From a virus, in the IMG/VR virus record IMGVR_UViG_3300008952_003603, positions 1-40,387 of that record: a stretch of DNA of 40,387 bases. One strand, 5' to 3'. Positions 21,699 to 30,200 of the stretch are shown here, piece after piece. The stretch's first letter is position 1. Every line of letters begins with the position of its first letter. A program made the translations under genes and the position numbers. Below the pieces are notes generated by a model. The model did no database searches. It saw only the letters and a program-made list of their open reading frames with translations, and had not been told where the DNA came from.

Positions 21699-23058
21699 TT
21701 TTTAATTTCCCTTCTTCCAAGTACATTCTATCGTGCTCAACCCTAAGGTTAAGATAATCTTCGAATCCCATACCTGGACCATAACGAGTAAGCATTGTTC
21801 TCAGCTTCATGTTTCCCGCTATTGGGCCATCTTCCTCAACCTCCTCTCTTTCTTTGTGTCCTAAAACGGAGAAGTTAGAAACATACCACAGAATTCTATC
21901 AGCTGCGGCAATTTGGTTCTCTCGATTCAATTGCGCCAACAAAAGCATTGGCACATTGTAGCGCGTAACGAAATCATGAAGCTGTGTTGCCTGAAAGCCC
22001 AACACTTGCCATTCAGCCATCTTGCCCATCTCTGATTCCTTCATCAGCTTGATGTAATCATATATGATAAGGCAGTCGTTAAAATCTCCATCCTCATTGC
22101 GCCCCACATACTTGGTAAGCCAATAGCGCATCGCGCTCAAAGATCTATGAAGAGGTTGGCCCCCTATGTAGGTATGATAAATGGGAAGGTTCGTTACTAT
22201 ATTGGCAGCATCTTTTATTCTCGTAACATAGTCGAGACGCGAGCGCCAGCGTCCTGTCTCAATGAAACTAATGGGCACCTTTGAAATGGAGGCCCCCAAC
22301 CGCAATCTTTGATATTCTCCCGATAGCTCGGTGTCCAGATACAAGACAGGAATATCCTTCCTCATTGCAATGTGCTTAGCCACATTTAGAGCGAGCCCGC
22401 TTTTAAAACCCTTCTTTTGTGCGGCCACCAGGCTAATGGATGCCCTGCGAAAGCCACCGCCAATTGCAGCATCCCAGCGCGGGAGGCCGCTGGATAGACC
22501 AACAAGTTCACAAGGATTATCAGCCCGCTCATTCGCCCACTCAATAAAACCTTCGCCAAGCACGTTGAGATCATCATCGTGATTAACCGAAGCTACGGCA
22601 TCATTGATCTTTCTTTCAAGCTCTGACACAATATCGATGGAACTTTTTTCGTGATCAGAAACCAGATCTGTTAGATCATCTACAACGCCAAAGAGGGCGC
22701 GCTTAATGGCCAAATCTTTAATGCGGCGCGTTACGTTGTTGAGATTTCTCTGCGAAACCTTTCTTATAAAGAGGGTCTCGATATATTCGCCGTCGCTCGT
22801 CAGCGCATCAATGTTCTCGTAGCCAAGCTCGATAGCTTTGTTGCGAACAAGCTCGCTATCAATATTGGTCGGATCCTCATCAAGAAGCTCCGAAATGGAG
22901 CGAAAAATAATTTTATTTGTTAGGCGTCCGAAATCTGTGAAGCTGACATACTTACAGACATCCAGATAGGACGGTGGATGATTGACACAGATGGAGATGA
23001 GGGATCGCTCGGCAATATCATCTACATAATCTTCAAGCGTTATTTCTTTAGTCTTCAA
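21643..23058 (-). CDS. DnaB-type replicative helicase
   Basis: A 471-residue helicase with a DnaB-like layout: an N-terminal helical domain (about 1-125), a linker, and a RecA-fold motor. The P-loop reads AAQKKGFKS (about 212-220), a variant of the usual GxxxxGK[ST] with Phe before the Lys. Walker B is LIIYDY with D334. The DnaB signature AQLNRE is at 375-380. It opens the fork for the phage primase and polymerase. It starts with TTG, overlapping the preceding gene by 11 bases. A strong promoter lies about 370 bases upstream, inside the preceding gene. Confidence 0.92.
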   Translation of the reverse strand: MKTKEITLEDYVDDIAERSLISICVNHPPSYLDVCKYVSFTDFGRLTNKIIFRSISELLDEDPTNIDSELVRNKAIELGYENIDALTSDGEYIETLFIRKVSQRNLNNVTRRIKDLAIKRALFGVVDDLTDLVSDHEKSSIDIVSELERKINDAVASVNHDDDLNVLGEGFIEWANERADNPCELVGLSSGLPRWDAAIGGGFRRASISLVAAQKKGFKSGLALNVAKHIAMRKDIPVLYLDTELSGEYQRLRLGASISKVPISFIETGRWRSRLDYVTRIKDAANIVTNLPIYHTYIGGQPLHRSLSAMRYWLTKYVGRNEDGDFNDCLIIYDYIKLMKESEMGKMAEWQVLGFQATQLHDFVTRYNVPMLLLAQLNRENQIAAADRILWYVSNFSVLGHKEREEVEEDGPIAGNMKLRTMLTRYGPGMGFEDYLNLRVEHDRMYLEEGKLKSELSPDEQYEVSNEQGNT

Positions 23059-23539
23059 ATCTCTTCTTCGTTATGTAATTTTCTAAACTTTTCATTTTGG
23101 ACTCAACGCCCCAAACGGTTGAATCTACCTGTTCTATCAATGCTTCAAGCTGATTTAATTTTTGAAACCTGTCCATGAGATCATCATCGTCCCAGAGGAC
23201 CACCCATTTTCTCTCCTCGATCGACCCTCCCTTGACTTTTGACATCCCTCGATATATTTCTCCATTGACCTCGGGCTCCCCCAATCTCTTTAATGCCCGC
23301 GCCCTTCCCAGCGTGTCTTTCAAGAACAAATGCCAACCCGCGAGAGCATCATAATGTGAATCAAGCGCATCCCGTGACAACTGTTTAAGCTCATCACCGC
23401 GCATCTTCAGGATCTGCTTGACCCTATCATACCATGGTTCGGCAACTTTGTCAAGCCCTAATTCTCCGCGAAGACCTTCAACCCAATGAATATCGGCCTC
23501 ACAGGAGGCATTCTCTAATCTTTTCTTCAACATCTTCAT
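23048..23539 (-). CDS. Hypothetical helical protein between nuclease and helicase genes
   Basis: A 163-residue, mostly alpha-helical protein with many charged residues (RVKQILKMRGDELKQLSRDA) and no recognised domain. It overlaps the nuclease gene by 41 bases and the helicase by 11, so it is part of the same operon. A helicase loader or replication accessory role is possible from position only. A promoter-like sequence sits within it at 23426-23454. Confidence 0.6.
   Translation of the reverse strand: MKMLKKRLENASCEADIHWVEGLRGELGLDKVAEPWYDRVKQILKMRGDELKQLSRDALDSHYDALAGWHLFLKDTLGRARALKRLGEPEVNGEIYRGMSKVKGGSIEERKWVVLWDDDDLMDRFQKLNQLEALIEQVDSTVWGVESKMKSLENYITKKRFED
23426..23454 (-). promoter_or_regulatory. 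Strong sigma-70-like promoter inside the gene before the helicase
   Basis: TTGACA (23454-23449), 17 bases, TATGAT (23431-23426) on the minus strand: 11 of 12 consensus bases with perfect spacing. It would transcribe the helicase, primase and downstream genes. Confidence 0.5.
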
Positions 23540-23900
23540 TCTTCTTTACTCTTACCAAGGTTATATTGTTCATTCTACACCACTCCTCCTTCTTTCTATC
23601 TCTTATTTGTGATTGTCGAAAATTCTCTTTTGAGCCATGAAAAAAGAAGGAATACTTTGCATGCTGTGCCCCATCTGCTTCAACTGCAATACGTAATTCG
23701 GGAATAAAAAAATCAATGTGCAGACGACTACGAGGTATGTTAAATTCTTCCAGAATGACGAAACGAGGGAATACCCCCTGAAGGGCAACCCCCGTCTCCC
23801 ATTGAAGATTACTTTTGCGATCTTCTTTACTTCGCAGAGGATTCTTAGATTGCGCTAAGTTAATTCTAACCTCTCTGCCCTCAAAATCTATAAACTTCAC
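23499..23900 (-). CDS. Small PD-(D/E)XK (DUF559/Vsr-like) nuclease
   Basis: A 133-residue protein starting at GTG 23900. It carries a compact PD-(D/E)XK core: E35 (WETG), D63 in the beta-hairpin (RLHIDFFIPELRIAV), and E74/D76 with H80 (EADGAQH), then a helix (QIRDRKKEEWCRMN) and a closing strand (ITLVRV). This resembles the DUF559/Vsr nuclease group and small phage Holliday-junction or recombination nucleases. It sits directly after the RecA-like gene, which argues for a repair or recombination function. The other, larger nuclease of this fold (5446-6216) has an extra helix-turn-helix, so these are different types. Confidence 0.7.
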   Translation of the reverse strand: MKFIDFEGREVRINLAQSKNPLRSKEDRKSNLQWETGVALQGVFPRFVILEEFNIPRSRLHIDFFIPELRIAVEADGAQHAKYSFFFHGSKENFRQSQIRDRKKEEWCRMNNITLVRVKKNEDVEEKIRECLL

Positions 23901-23903
23901 ACT

Positions 23904-24920
23904 CTAATCCGAACACAACTCCAAGATTTTGGACCTCAACTCATCCCTAACAGATTCGTTATTCTCCAGGTATTCTATGGCTGCAAGTTCACCGTGGGCA
24001 AACTGTTCGCCATTCAAACTATATCTCCCGCCCTTCTTTTTTTCAATTATTGCTAAATTGGACGCCATATTTAAAATTTCCATGGTTTGAAATATTCCTC
24101 TATCATCATAAATGGGAACCCTTACTACCTTCCCGGGGGCCCGCCACCTATTTTTATTTATTTCAATATCAACCCATTTGCCCACCCGGCTATCGTCCAC
24201 CTTAATGATGTTGGCCTGAACATTCTCTTTCTTGAAAAAGAGCCGAGAAGAGCTATAGTGACGCACCGAATTTCCGCCCGGGGTTGGTTTTCCGGATACA
24301 TATGGATTCAGCTTGTCACGCTTCTGATTAATGAGAATCAGGCGACCTGCCGCATCGTCTATGACGGGAAGAGCTTTGGCGAGAAAGCGAGCCATTAAAG
24401 AAGCAAGGGAGCCCATGGTCTTTTCGCTCATGGTTTTCGCGATGTCGGCCTCAGTGGCGGAGGCAGCGGCGATAGAGTCGAAAACAACGAGGGCATTTTC
24501 GACCTTTTTGAAGATATTGATGGCCATGTCGCAAGCTTCTTCGCCCGACTGTGGCTTAAGCTGTATGAACTTGTCGAGATCCAACCCTTCGAAGCGCTCC
24601 AAAAACTTCTCGTTGAGGCCTCGCTCTATGTCAATATAGAAGACGGGCCAGCCGTTTTTCTGCGCCGCAACCACCGTGTGCATCGCCATAGTGGACTTGC
24701 CTGAGCCGTATCCGCCGCAAAGCTCATGTATTCCGACAGGAAACGGTGTCCCCAATTCGAGGTCGAGGGAGAAGGATCCCGTTGAAAGAAAGGACTTGTG
24801 CCCAATAACGTCGCGCCCAGTTACTACTGCTTCCTTGCGGAACGTATTTTTTAGTAGATCCTTAAGAATGCTGTCGGCTGACTTACCCATGGTTAATTCT
24901 TCAACTCTATTTTTCGCCAC
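23904..24920 (-). CDS. RecA-like recombinase
   Basis: A 338-residue RecA-type recombinase. The P-loop is CGGYGSGKS (residues 68-76), the Walker B strand is LVVFDSIAAAS with D148, the Gln sensor INQ is at 197-199 and the DNA-binding loop 2 is PTPGGNSVRHYSSSR (about 212-226). YIDIERGLN (95-103) corresponds to the catalytic glutamate region. It loads on ssDNA, exchanges strands and so links recombination to replication. The helicase, the Cas4-like nuclease and the annealing-protein candidate point to a recombination-dependent replication scheme. It starts at GTG 24920 with GGAGG seven bases upstream, overlapping the preceding gene by 14 bases. Confidence 0.9.
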   Translation of the reverse strand: MAKNRVEELTMGKSADSILKDLLKNTFRKEAVVTGRDVIGHKSFLSTGSFSLDLELGTPFPVGIHELCGGYGSGKSTMAMHTVVAAQKNGWPVFYIDIERGLNEKFLERFEGLDLDKFIQLKPQSGEEACDMAINIFKKVENALVVFDSIAAASATEADIAKTMSEKTMGSLASLMARFLAKALPVIDDAAGRLILINQKRDKLNPYVSGKPTPGGNSVRHYSSSRLFFKKENVQANIIKVDDSRVGKWVDIEINKNRWRAPGKVVRVPIYDDRGIFQTMEILNMASNLAIIEKKKGGRYSLNGEQFAHGELAAIEYLENNESVRDELRSKILELCSD

Positions 24921-25374
24921 TTAGAAACCTCCACAAACTTTTTCTTTTCTTAATTGTCTTGCCTCGCAGATCGGGACCAGCCTCAAAGATGATCGGATCC
25001 GGAGCGCCCGTATCCTTCGGGCTATTTATTCTCTCCTGTTTTTCTTTTTCCTCCTCGCATAGATGGGTTAAAAGGGCAATGATTTCGCCCAACTTATTAT
25101 AGCGGGCCTTACCAACAAGGTCGCGCTTGGTGTCAGCTTTTATTTGGGGAAAAATCCGCAGCAGAAGGTCTTGGCCGTAACGCTTGCCTACGGAGCCAAA
25201 TGCCTTATGTAGGCGCGTATTAAGTGTAATGACATCTCGATAGGGCGTTCTGGTTTTCTTCTTGCTCCAGAAGTATGGCCCCAACTTATATTTAGAGAGA
25301 AGGACCGACTCAATCATCCATTGAATCGGCCCCACCTTGGTGTCAGTCGTCTTTGACTGAATAAGTTTTCCCAT
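24907..25374 (-). CDS. Hypothetical protein before the RecA-like gene
   Basis: A 155-residue, basic and mainly helical protein (KKKTRTPYRDVITLNTRLHK, then a Glu/Lys-rich helix EEEKEKQERIN, ending KKRKSLWRFLSGEK). No family recognised. It overlaps the RecA-like gene by 14 bases, so the two are translated from one message, which suggests a replication or recombination accessory role. Confidence 0.6.
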   Translation of the reverse strand: MGKLIQSKTTDTKVGPIQWMIESVLLSKYKLGPYFWSKKKTRTPYRDVITLNTRLHKAFGSVGKRYGQDLLLRIFPQIKADTKRDLVGKARYNKLGEIIALLTHLCEEEKEKQERINSPKDTGAPDPIIFEAGPDLRGKTIKKRKSLWRFLSGEK

Positions 25375-25395
25375 TATTTGTTCCCGTCTTTGTTT

Positions 25396-25833
25396 CTATT
25401 CTGGCTCGTTACCTGATGCCTCAATTACTACATCATTAATACCCACGGACTCATTTATTGATATAGAGAGGGCTCGCTTTTCTGGATACTGTTCCTTTAG
25501 CTGCGCGGCCAATGAGGTTTTTTTTATTCTTAGTTCTAAAAGTTGCTGGTCGAAGAGGCCGGGGGCAAGACCCGAGGCCTCAACGAGGACCGCCTCCTCT
25601 TTAATATAGCCCAGGAGAGTTCTCTTGTCAAGTATTTTTTCTAGAGGAATCGCATTGCAGACCATCTCTTCCTCACTATATATACTTCCATCCTTATACT
25701 TAATATTTTTAAGCCTGTAAAGCTTCATGTTCGGGGGAGGGCAAACTTCATAGACATTCTCTACTCCTAAATCATTAGGACTTAAAGATTGGCAGCATCT
25801 CCCATCTTCTTCAATTTTTATATAATACTTCAT
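25396..25833 (-). CDS. Hypothetical protein at the tail/replication boundary
   Basis: A 145-residue protein. I use ATG 25833, which overlaps the stop of the lectin-like gene as ATGA, over an upstream TTG. The N-terminal half is a beta-rich region with Cys and Pro (YYIKIEEDGRCC, then VYEVCPPPNMKLYRLKNI). The C-terminal half is helical then acidic (LFDQQLLELRIKKTSLAAQL). Position after the adhesin genes suggests a fibre assembly or accessory protein, but I cannot identify it. It contains the promoter at 25603-25631. Confidence 0.6.
   Translation of the reverse strand: MKYYIKIEEDGRCCQSLSPNDLGVENVYEVCPPPNMKLYRLKNIKYKDGSIYSEEEMVCNAIPLEKILDKRTLLGYIKEEAVLVEASGLAPGLFDQQLLELRIKKTSLAAQLKEQYPEKRALSISINESVGINDVVIEASGNEPE
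25603..25631 (-). promoter_or_regulatory. Sigma-70-like promoter upstream of the RecA/replication operon
   Basis: TTGACA (25631-25626), 17 bases, TATATT (25608-25603) on the minus strand: 11 of 12 consensus bases. It lies within the preceding gene, at the point where the map changes from tail to replication genes, so it would let the replication block be expressed before the tail genes. Confidence 0.5.
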
Positions 25834-26540
25834 GTATGAGCCACCCAATCAACACCCATCGCATAATGAGAATTATCCACCGCATCTATTCCGAAGCCAA
25901 TTCTATTGGAATCGTAGGTTAAGTTTGTTACGTTGTGTGGAGAGTGAGTATATGTTTGAACTTTAATGAAACTTACACCATCCATAGAAATGTATAAATC
26001 ACTAGTAGATGATGTCAGTCTATCGACCCTCAATATAAGATTTTCCGCTATGTCCACCCGAGGAAAACCATAGACCGCCATCTGAGGACCCGCCCTATAG
26101 GCAACGCTTGCGGTAGCCCCCTGTTCTTGAACATACTCCCTAATCATTGTAGTTGGGCCCATGGTGGGATGTAAAATAATTCCGTAATGGATGAGGTGTC
26201 CAGTTAAAATATTCTTCATCACAATGCCAACAGAAGTGGCGTTATCGACGCCGGACCCCCTAGAGAGAGCATCGCCCGTTATATTAAAACTGCAAACAAA
26301 AGAGGAGGTTTCGGTTAAATCCTTATAAAAATATCTCAGATTATGATTGGTACCATCACCATATATCTCTATATCTTGCCCTCCGTTTCCCTCAATATGT
26401 GTCCCCCCCGTGTTTTCGGTTAGGCCATAACTTCTCCAGTCGGGATCACTAAAAATATCCTCTTGGAAGTGATATACGGTGTAGGCGGGACCGAGCCAAG
26501 TCCATGGATCATCCGAAGGTTTTTTTACGAGTATTGCCAT
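25830..26540 (-). CDS. Tail-associated lectin-like protein (copy 2 of a repeated domain)
   Basis: A 236-residue beta-sandwich-like protein with the pattern of a concanavalin/LamG-type fold: SSFVCSFNITGDALSRG, LILRVDRLTSSTSDLYISMD, and the ending RIGFGIDAVDNSHYAMG plus DWVAHT. The same closing pattern ends the 3203-residue giant (DWVAHT) and the neighbour at 26551-27261 (FDWVEH). The likely role is sugar or surface binding on the tail, or a chaperone-like partner of the giant protein. SD AGGGGG precedes ATG 26540. Confidence 0.65.
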   Translation of the reverse strand: MAILVKKPSDDPWTWLGPAYTVYHFQEDIFSDPDWRSYGLTENTGGTHIEGNGGQDIEIYGDGTNHNLRYFYKDLTETSSFVCSFNITGDALSRGSGVDNATSVGIVMKNILTGHLIHYGIILHPTMGPTTMIREYVQEQGATASVAYRAGPQMAVYGFPRVDIAENLILRVDRLTSSTSDLYISMDGVSFIKVQTYTHSPHNVTNLTYDSNRIGFGIDAVDNSHYAMGVDWVAHT

Positions 26541-26550
26541 TTCAAGCCCC

Positions 26551-27261
26551 CTAAGTTAACGGCGCGTGCTCAACCCAGTCGAATGAAGCTGCGTTCTCCT
26601 GGGCAACCCCGGCGGTGTTGGACGTATGATAATACCCAAACCCTAGTCTGTTAGCGTTGATGTGCGGAGTTCCCTCTGTTACATTGTTAAGAATGTAATC
26701 AAGAGTTATCATCTCTCCGTCTGTCGTACTCCACGAAAAAATAGTCTGATCATTCGCCCTCCTTAGCTCAAGAATTACAGGTCCGGTTGCCTTTATCGCC
26801 TTTGTGTGCAAATTTGAAGACCAATTGCTGGCGCTGGTCCACTTCTGCACCGACAGCACAGCGTTGCCCTTAGGCGCGGCGATTGCTCCGGTGGGTCTAC
26901 CCTCTAGTACAAAAGCTATCATTCCTCCCGTCTCCGCATCTACCGCAACGAGGCCGGCCCCCTGGTAGGGAGCGGTTGTATTCCTAGAGACATCGTCTAT
27001 GACTGTATTTAAAATTACGCTGCACCTTATTCGAGACCATTTCGTCGCATCTTTGTATGCGTACCTGAACTGCTCTGTTCCGCCCCCCAAGTGGGACTGA
27101 ACATATACTGCACCATTTGCATTTATATCTTGAACCATTTGCCCGTTTAAGGAATGATTCCATGAAGACCTGAAGCCACTTGATTGAAAGTGATCTTTTC
27201 GATCAGAGGATGTGTTGTCATCCTGTTTAGATCTTATATATATAGACCTGTTCGTGCCCAA
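26551..27261 (-). CDS. Tail-associated lectin-like protein (copy 3 of a repeated domain)
   Basis: Also 236 residues, beginning at TTG 27261 with GGAGG nine bases upstream. It has the same elements as 25830-26540: a beta strand with RIRCSVILNTV, ILELRRANDQTIFSWSTTDG, and RLGFGYYHTSNTAG leading to FDWVEH. It looks like a diverged tandem duplicate of that gene and of the C-terminal domain of the upstream giant protein. Function: probable carbohydrate-binding tail component. Confidence 0.65.
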   Translation of the reverse strand: MGTNRSIYIRSKQDDNTSSDRKDHFQSSGFRSSWNHSLNGQMVQDINANGAVYVQSHLGGGTEQFRYAYKDATKWSRIRCSVILNTVIDDVSRNTTAPYQGAGLVAVDAETGGMIAFVLEGRPTGAIAAPKGNAVLSVQKWTSASNWSSNLHTKAIKATGPVILELRRANDQTIFSWSTTDGEMITLDYILNNVTEGTPHINANRLGFGYYHTSNTAGVAQENAASFDWVEHAPLT

Positions 27262-27278
27262 GCTAACATACCTCCATT

Positions 27279-30200
27279 TTAGGTGTGAGCCACCCAGTCA
27301 AAAGAAATATTTCCGTTTTCGTTGCTAGGACTGGGGCCTTCCCAGTCATAGCCGACGCCGACACGATCTAAGTCTTCCCAAGAAGAACCAGGGTTTGGGT
27401 AGCCACCCCCCGACGTTGATTCTAGCTGACCAGCATACGACCAGTTGACGCCATCTAAACTATAATACAAGAATGTAGTAGTTGAACCTGAGCGCTTTGT
27501 TAATAAAAATATATTCGCGCCCATGGGCTCGATGTCATTTACGGGATCTTCTCGTAGGAGCGTCCCATTAGGGTGGTAGTGCCTGAGTTTTAACTTATAT
27601 GTCACATTAGCGGAAGCGTCTTTGCCCACACAAAAGAAGGTGGTATTAGTTGTAGCACTTTCTAAGATGATCCCGGCCCACAAATCTTCTTCAATTGTTG
27701 CAATATCTAGCGAACATGCTATTACCCTATGATTATCTGCATTAAAACCGGTGTCGGCCTTATATATATGCTTGAGTATAGGAGTTCCGGCATTTCCCAA
27801 GGTTTCATCTATGTAAAGATATCCATTACCAGATGTATCTACCTTAAAAGCAGGAGACTCGTGAGTTTGCCAATCTGAGAGATTATCCTGCTTCCAATGG
27901 TAGGTTCTCCTCTTTGTTACAACCCCGTAATTATCTAGCGTGTCTTCAAAGTAGGACGCGGGGCGGGGGACATCGAGGGGGTTTAAAAAGGACGTCAAAG
28001 TGTCGGGCGTTGCTGTACCAACTATGGTGCCAACGTCATCTTTGCCGCCACCTTTATTTGTATCTTCTATGACCAGGTTGCCATTCTCAATTGAAATTAC
28101 CGGGGGGAGAGTTCTGAATTCATCACGCCCCGATCCATCACTAATGGGGGGCAAGCTCAAGACATCGAAGCGGAAGGGCTTTATAATGTTGCCAAAGGGT
28201 AGGCGCTCATTCTCTCCAAGGGGTGCGGGCCTCCCAAATTCAGCAAAGTGAGATTTTAACCCATAGGAAGTCTGATAGCCGCCTGTGCCGAACTGAACCC
28301 CCATGTCACTGATCCCGTGGTTGGGCACCCCATAAAGACCGCTGGTTGCACCCGTAGTAGAAAATTCTTGAAGGGCGAAGTCATCAAAGGAAACTTCAGG
28401 CAAGCCCGTCTTGGTTACCGAGGCAAACCTTGTTTTACCAAACCTATTGGCGCGCGATGCTACAAGATTTTTAGCATAGAAATTCATCAACTCCACCGAT
28501 GTTCCGGGGCCCGTATAGGAGGCGCTTGTAATTTCGCCCCTTGGGGGGAAGTTCCAGGGCGCAAAATTTTCATCAATATTGATAGTTTTCTTATAGACCC
28601 CCGAGGCGGTTGCATCGCTAACCCAAGACTCTGGATACGACTCCCCATAACGCTTTACAGATTGAACAGGTATGGCAATCTTTCCAGTCCACCGAGTAGT
28701 ATCATCATCCTTTATATTGTTGTGTATTGCTTCATATAGTTCAACTAAGTCATTGTAGTTCGCTATTCCGTCTGGGGCCGATATTGCATCGGTTGTTGGG
28801 TCAATGAAGACAACAAAGCGAAGAGGGTTGGCCAAGGTTGCTGTGCCCATCGTGAGCGACGCGGGATAATTATGCTCTGTGTTGTCTCCGTCATTGTGGA
28901 GAACCCCGAAAACTCCTCCTTCAAATGATGCCGTATCGATGGCGTTGTTATATTTTGATATAAATGGCGAGATGGAAGTTCCCAATATGGCCTCAGTATC
29001 ATTAGATATGAGAGAAATATTGTCCATATTGCGAATAGATCTAACTTTCCCAATTTTAGTAAGATTCGACAGATAGGCAACCTCTATCTTTGAACTATCA
29101 ATATTGGTAACAGAAACAGCGACGGGATCAGTTAGGGTAAAGGTGTCGTTATCGGCCGAAGTGATAACACCGGAGGCGGGAGAAATAGATAGCAAATCTG
29201 TCTTTCCACTATAGAGGGGCGCACCTGCGGCTTTTAAATTGTAGGCAGATACGACACCAGATTCATGGACACGATCAATGGATATAGAGCTGGAATAGCC
29301 TTCGTCTAATTTAAGAACTGGGCCGTAATGAAAAGGAGTCCCTGCCGAGTCCGGGGCTAAGAAGTTATAGGGCTCCACCGGCAGTGTAGAAGTGACACCC
29401 GAGGCTCTAACGCAAGCAACCATTGGTGACGCGGAAAAAAAATGGGCAGCAGGATAGTAGTCAGGGCCTAAGTCAACTGCGGGGCCGGTACTAGCAAAGG
29501 TATTATCAGTAGGATCTACCCTGTATGGCGCTCCAATCAGCACCGTATTGAACTCTGAGTCAAATGCAATAGCCTTATTGGCAAAACCGGAATATCTTTT
29601 TGTATCAGGGGATCCAGAGTAACTCCCCCAGGGGGTAAAATGGCTATATTGACCAGAGAATACATATTTATTTTTATATCTTCCCGCCACCTTTTCATAT
29701 ACAAACATCCCCATTGAAACATGAGGGGGGTTGGTCCCGGCGCCGACTGATTCAGAACATCCAGCTGCAATTATATCTCCAGAAGAAGACACTCTGATGG
29801 AGTATCCAAGGGAGCGCAAATTACTCTTCATTGGTTTGTCTATTATTTGTGCGACTTCATACACACCCTGATCCAATTTTCGCTCTATAACATAAATAGC
29901 CCCCTCACCAACAGGGGTGTTGGGTGTGCCTAGAGCGATAACAGATGCGTCCAAGTTACAATCAATGTAAATACCACCTGTTACACCCTCTATTGATATA
30001 TGATATTGAAGATCGGTAGAAAGGAAGGCGGATGATAAGCTCGATCTCTTATATATTCTTATCGCCTTAGTGGAAACTCCTGTCGTTATGGCTGTAACCA
30101 CGTAGAAACCATCACCAGAAATCTTTACCTGGCTTCGCTCCCAGGCTCCCGATGTTTGCAAAGATTCCGTAACTACAGCTGCCGCCATGCTCCAGCTCGG

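Noticed and set aside
25830-27300. Diversity-generating retroelement at the repeated lectin-like domains
   Set aside because: No reverse transcriptase or template-repeat pair is visible in the window, and the copies differ throughout rather than at adenines of one short block.
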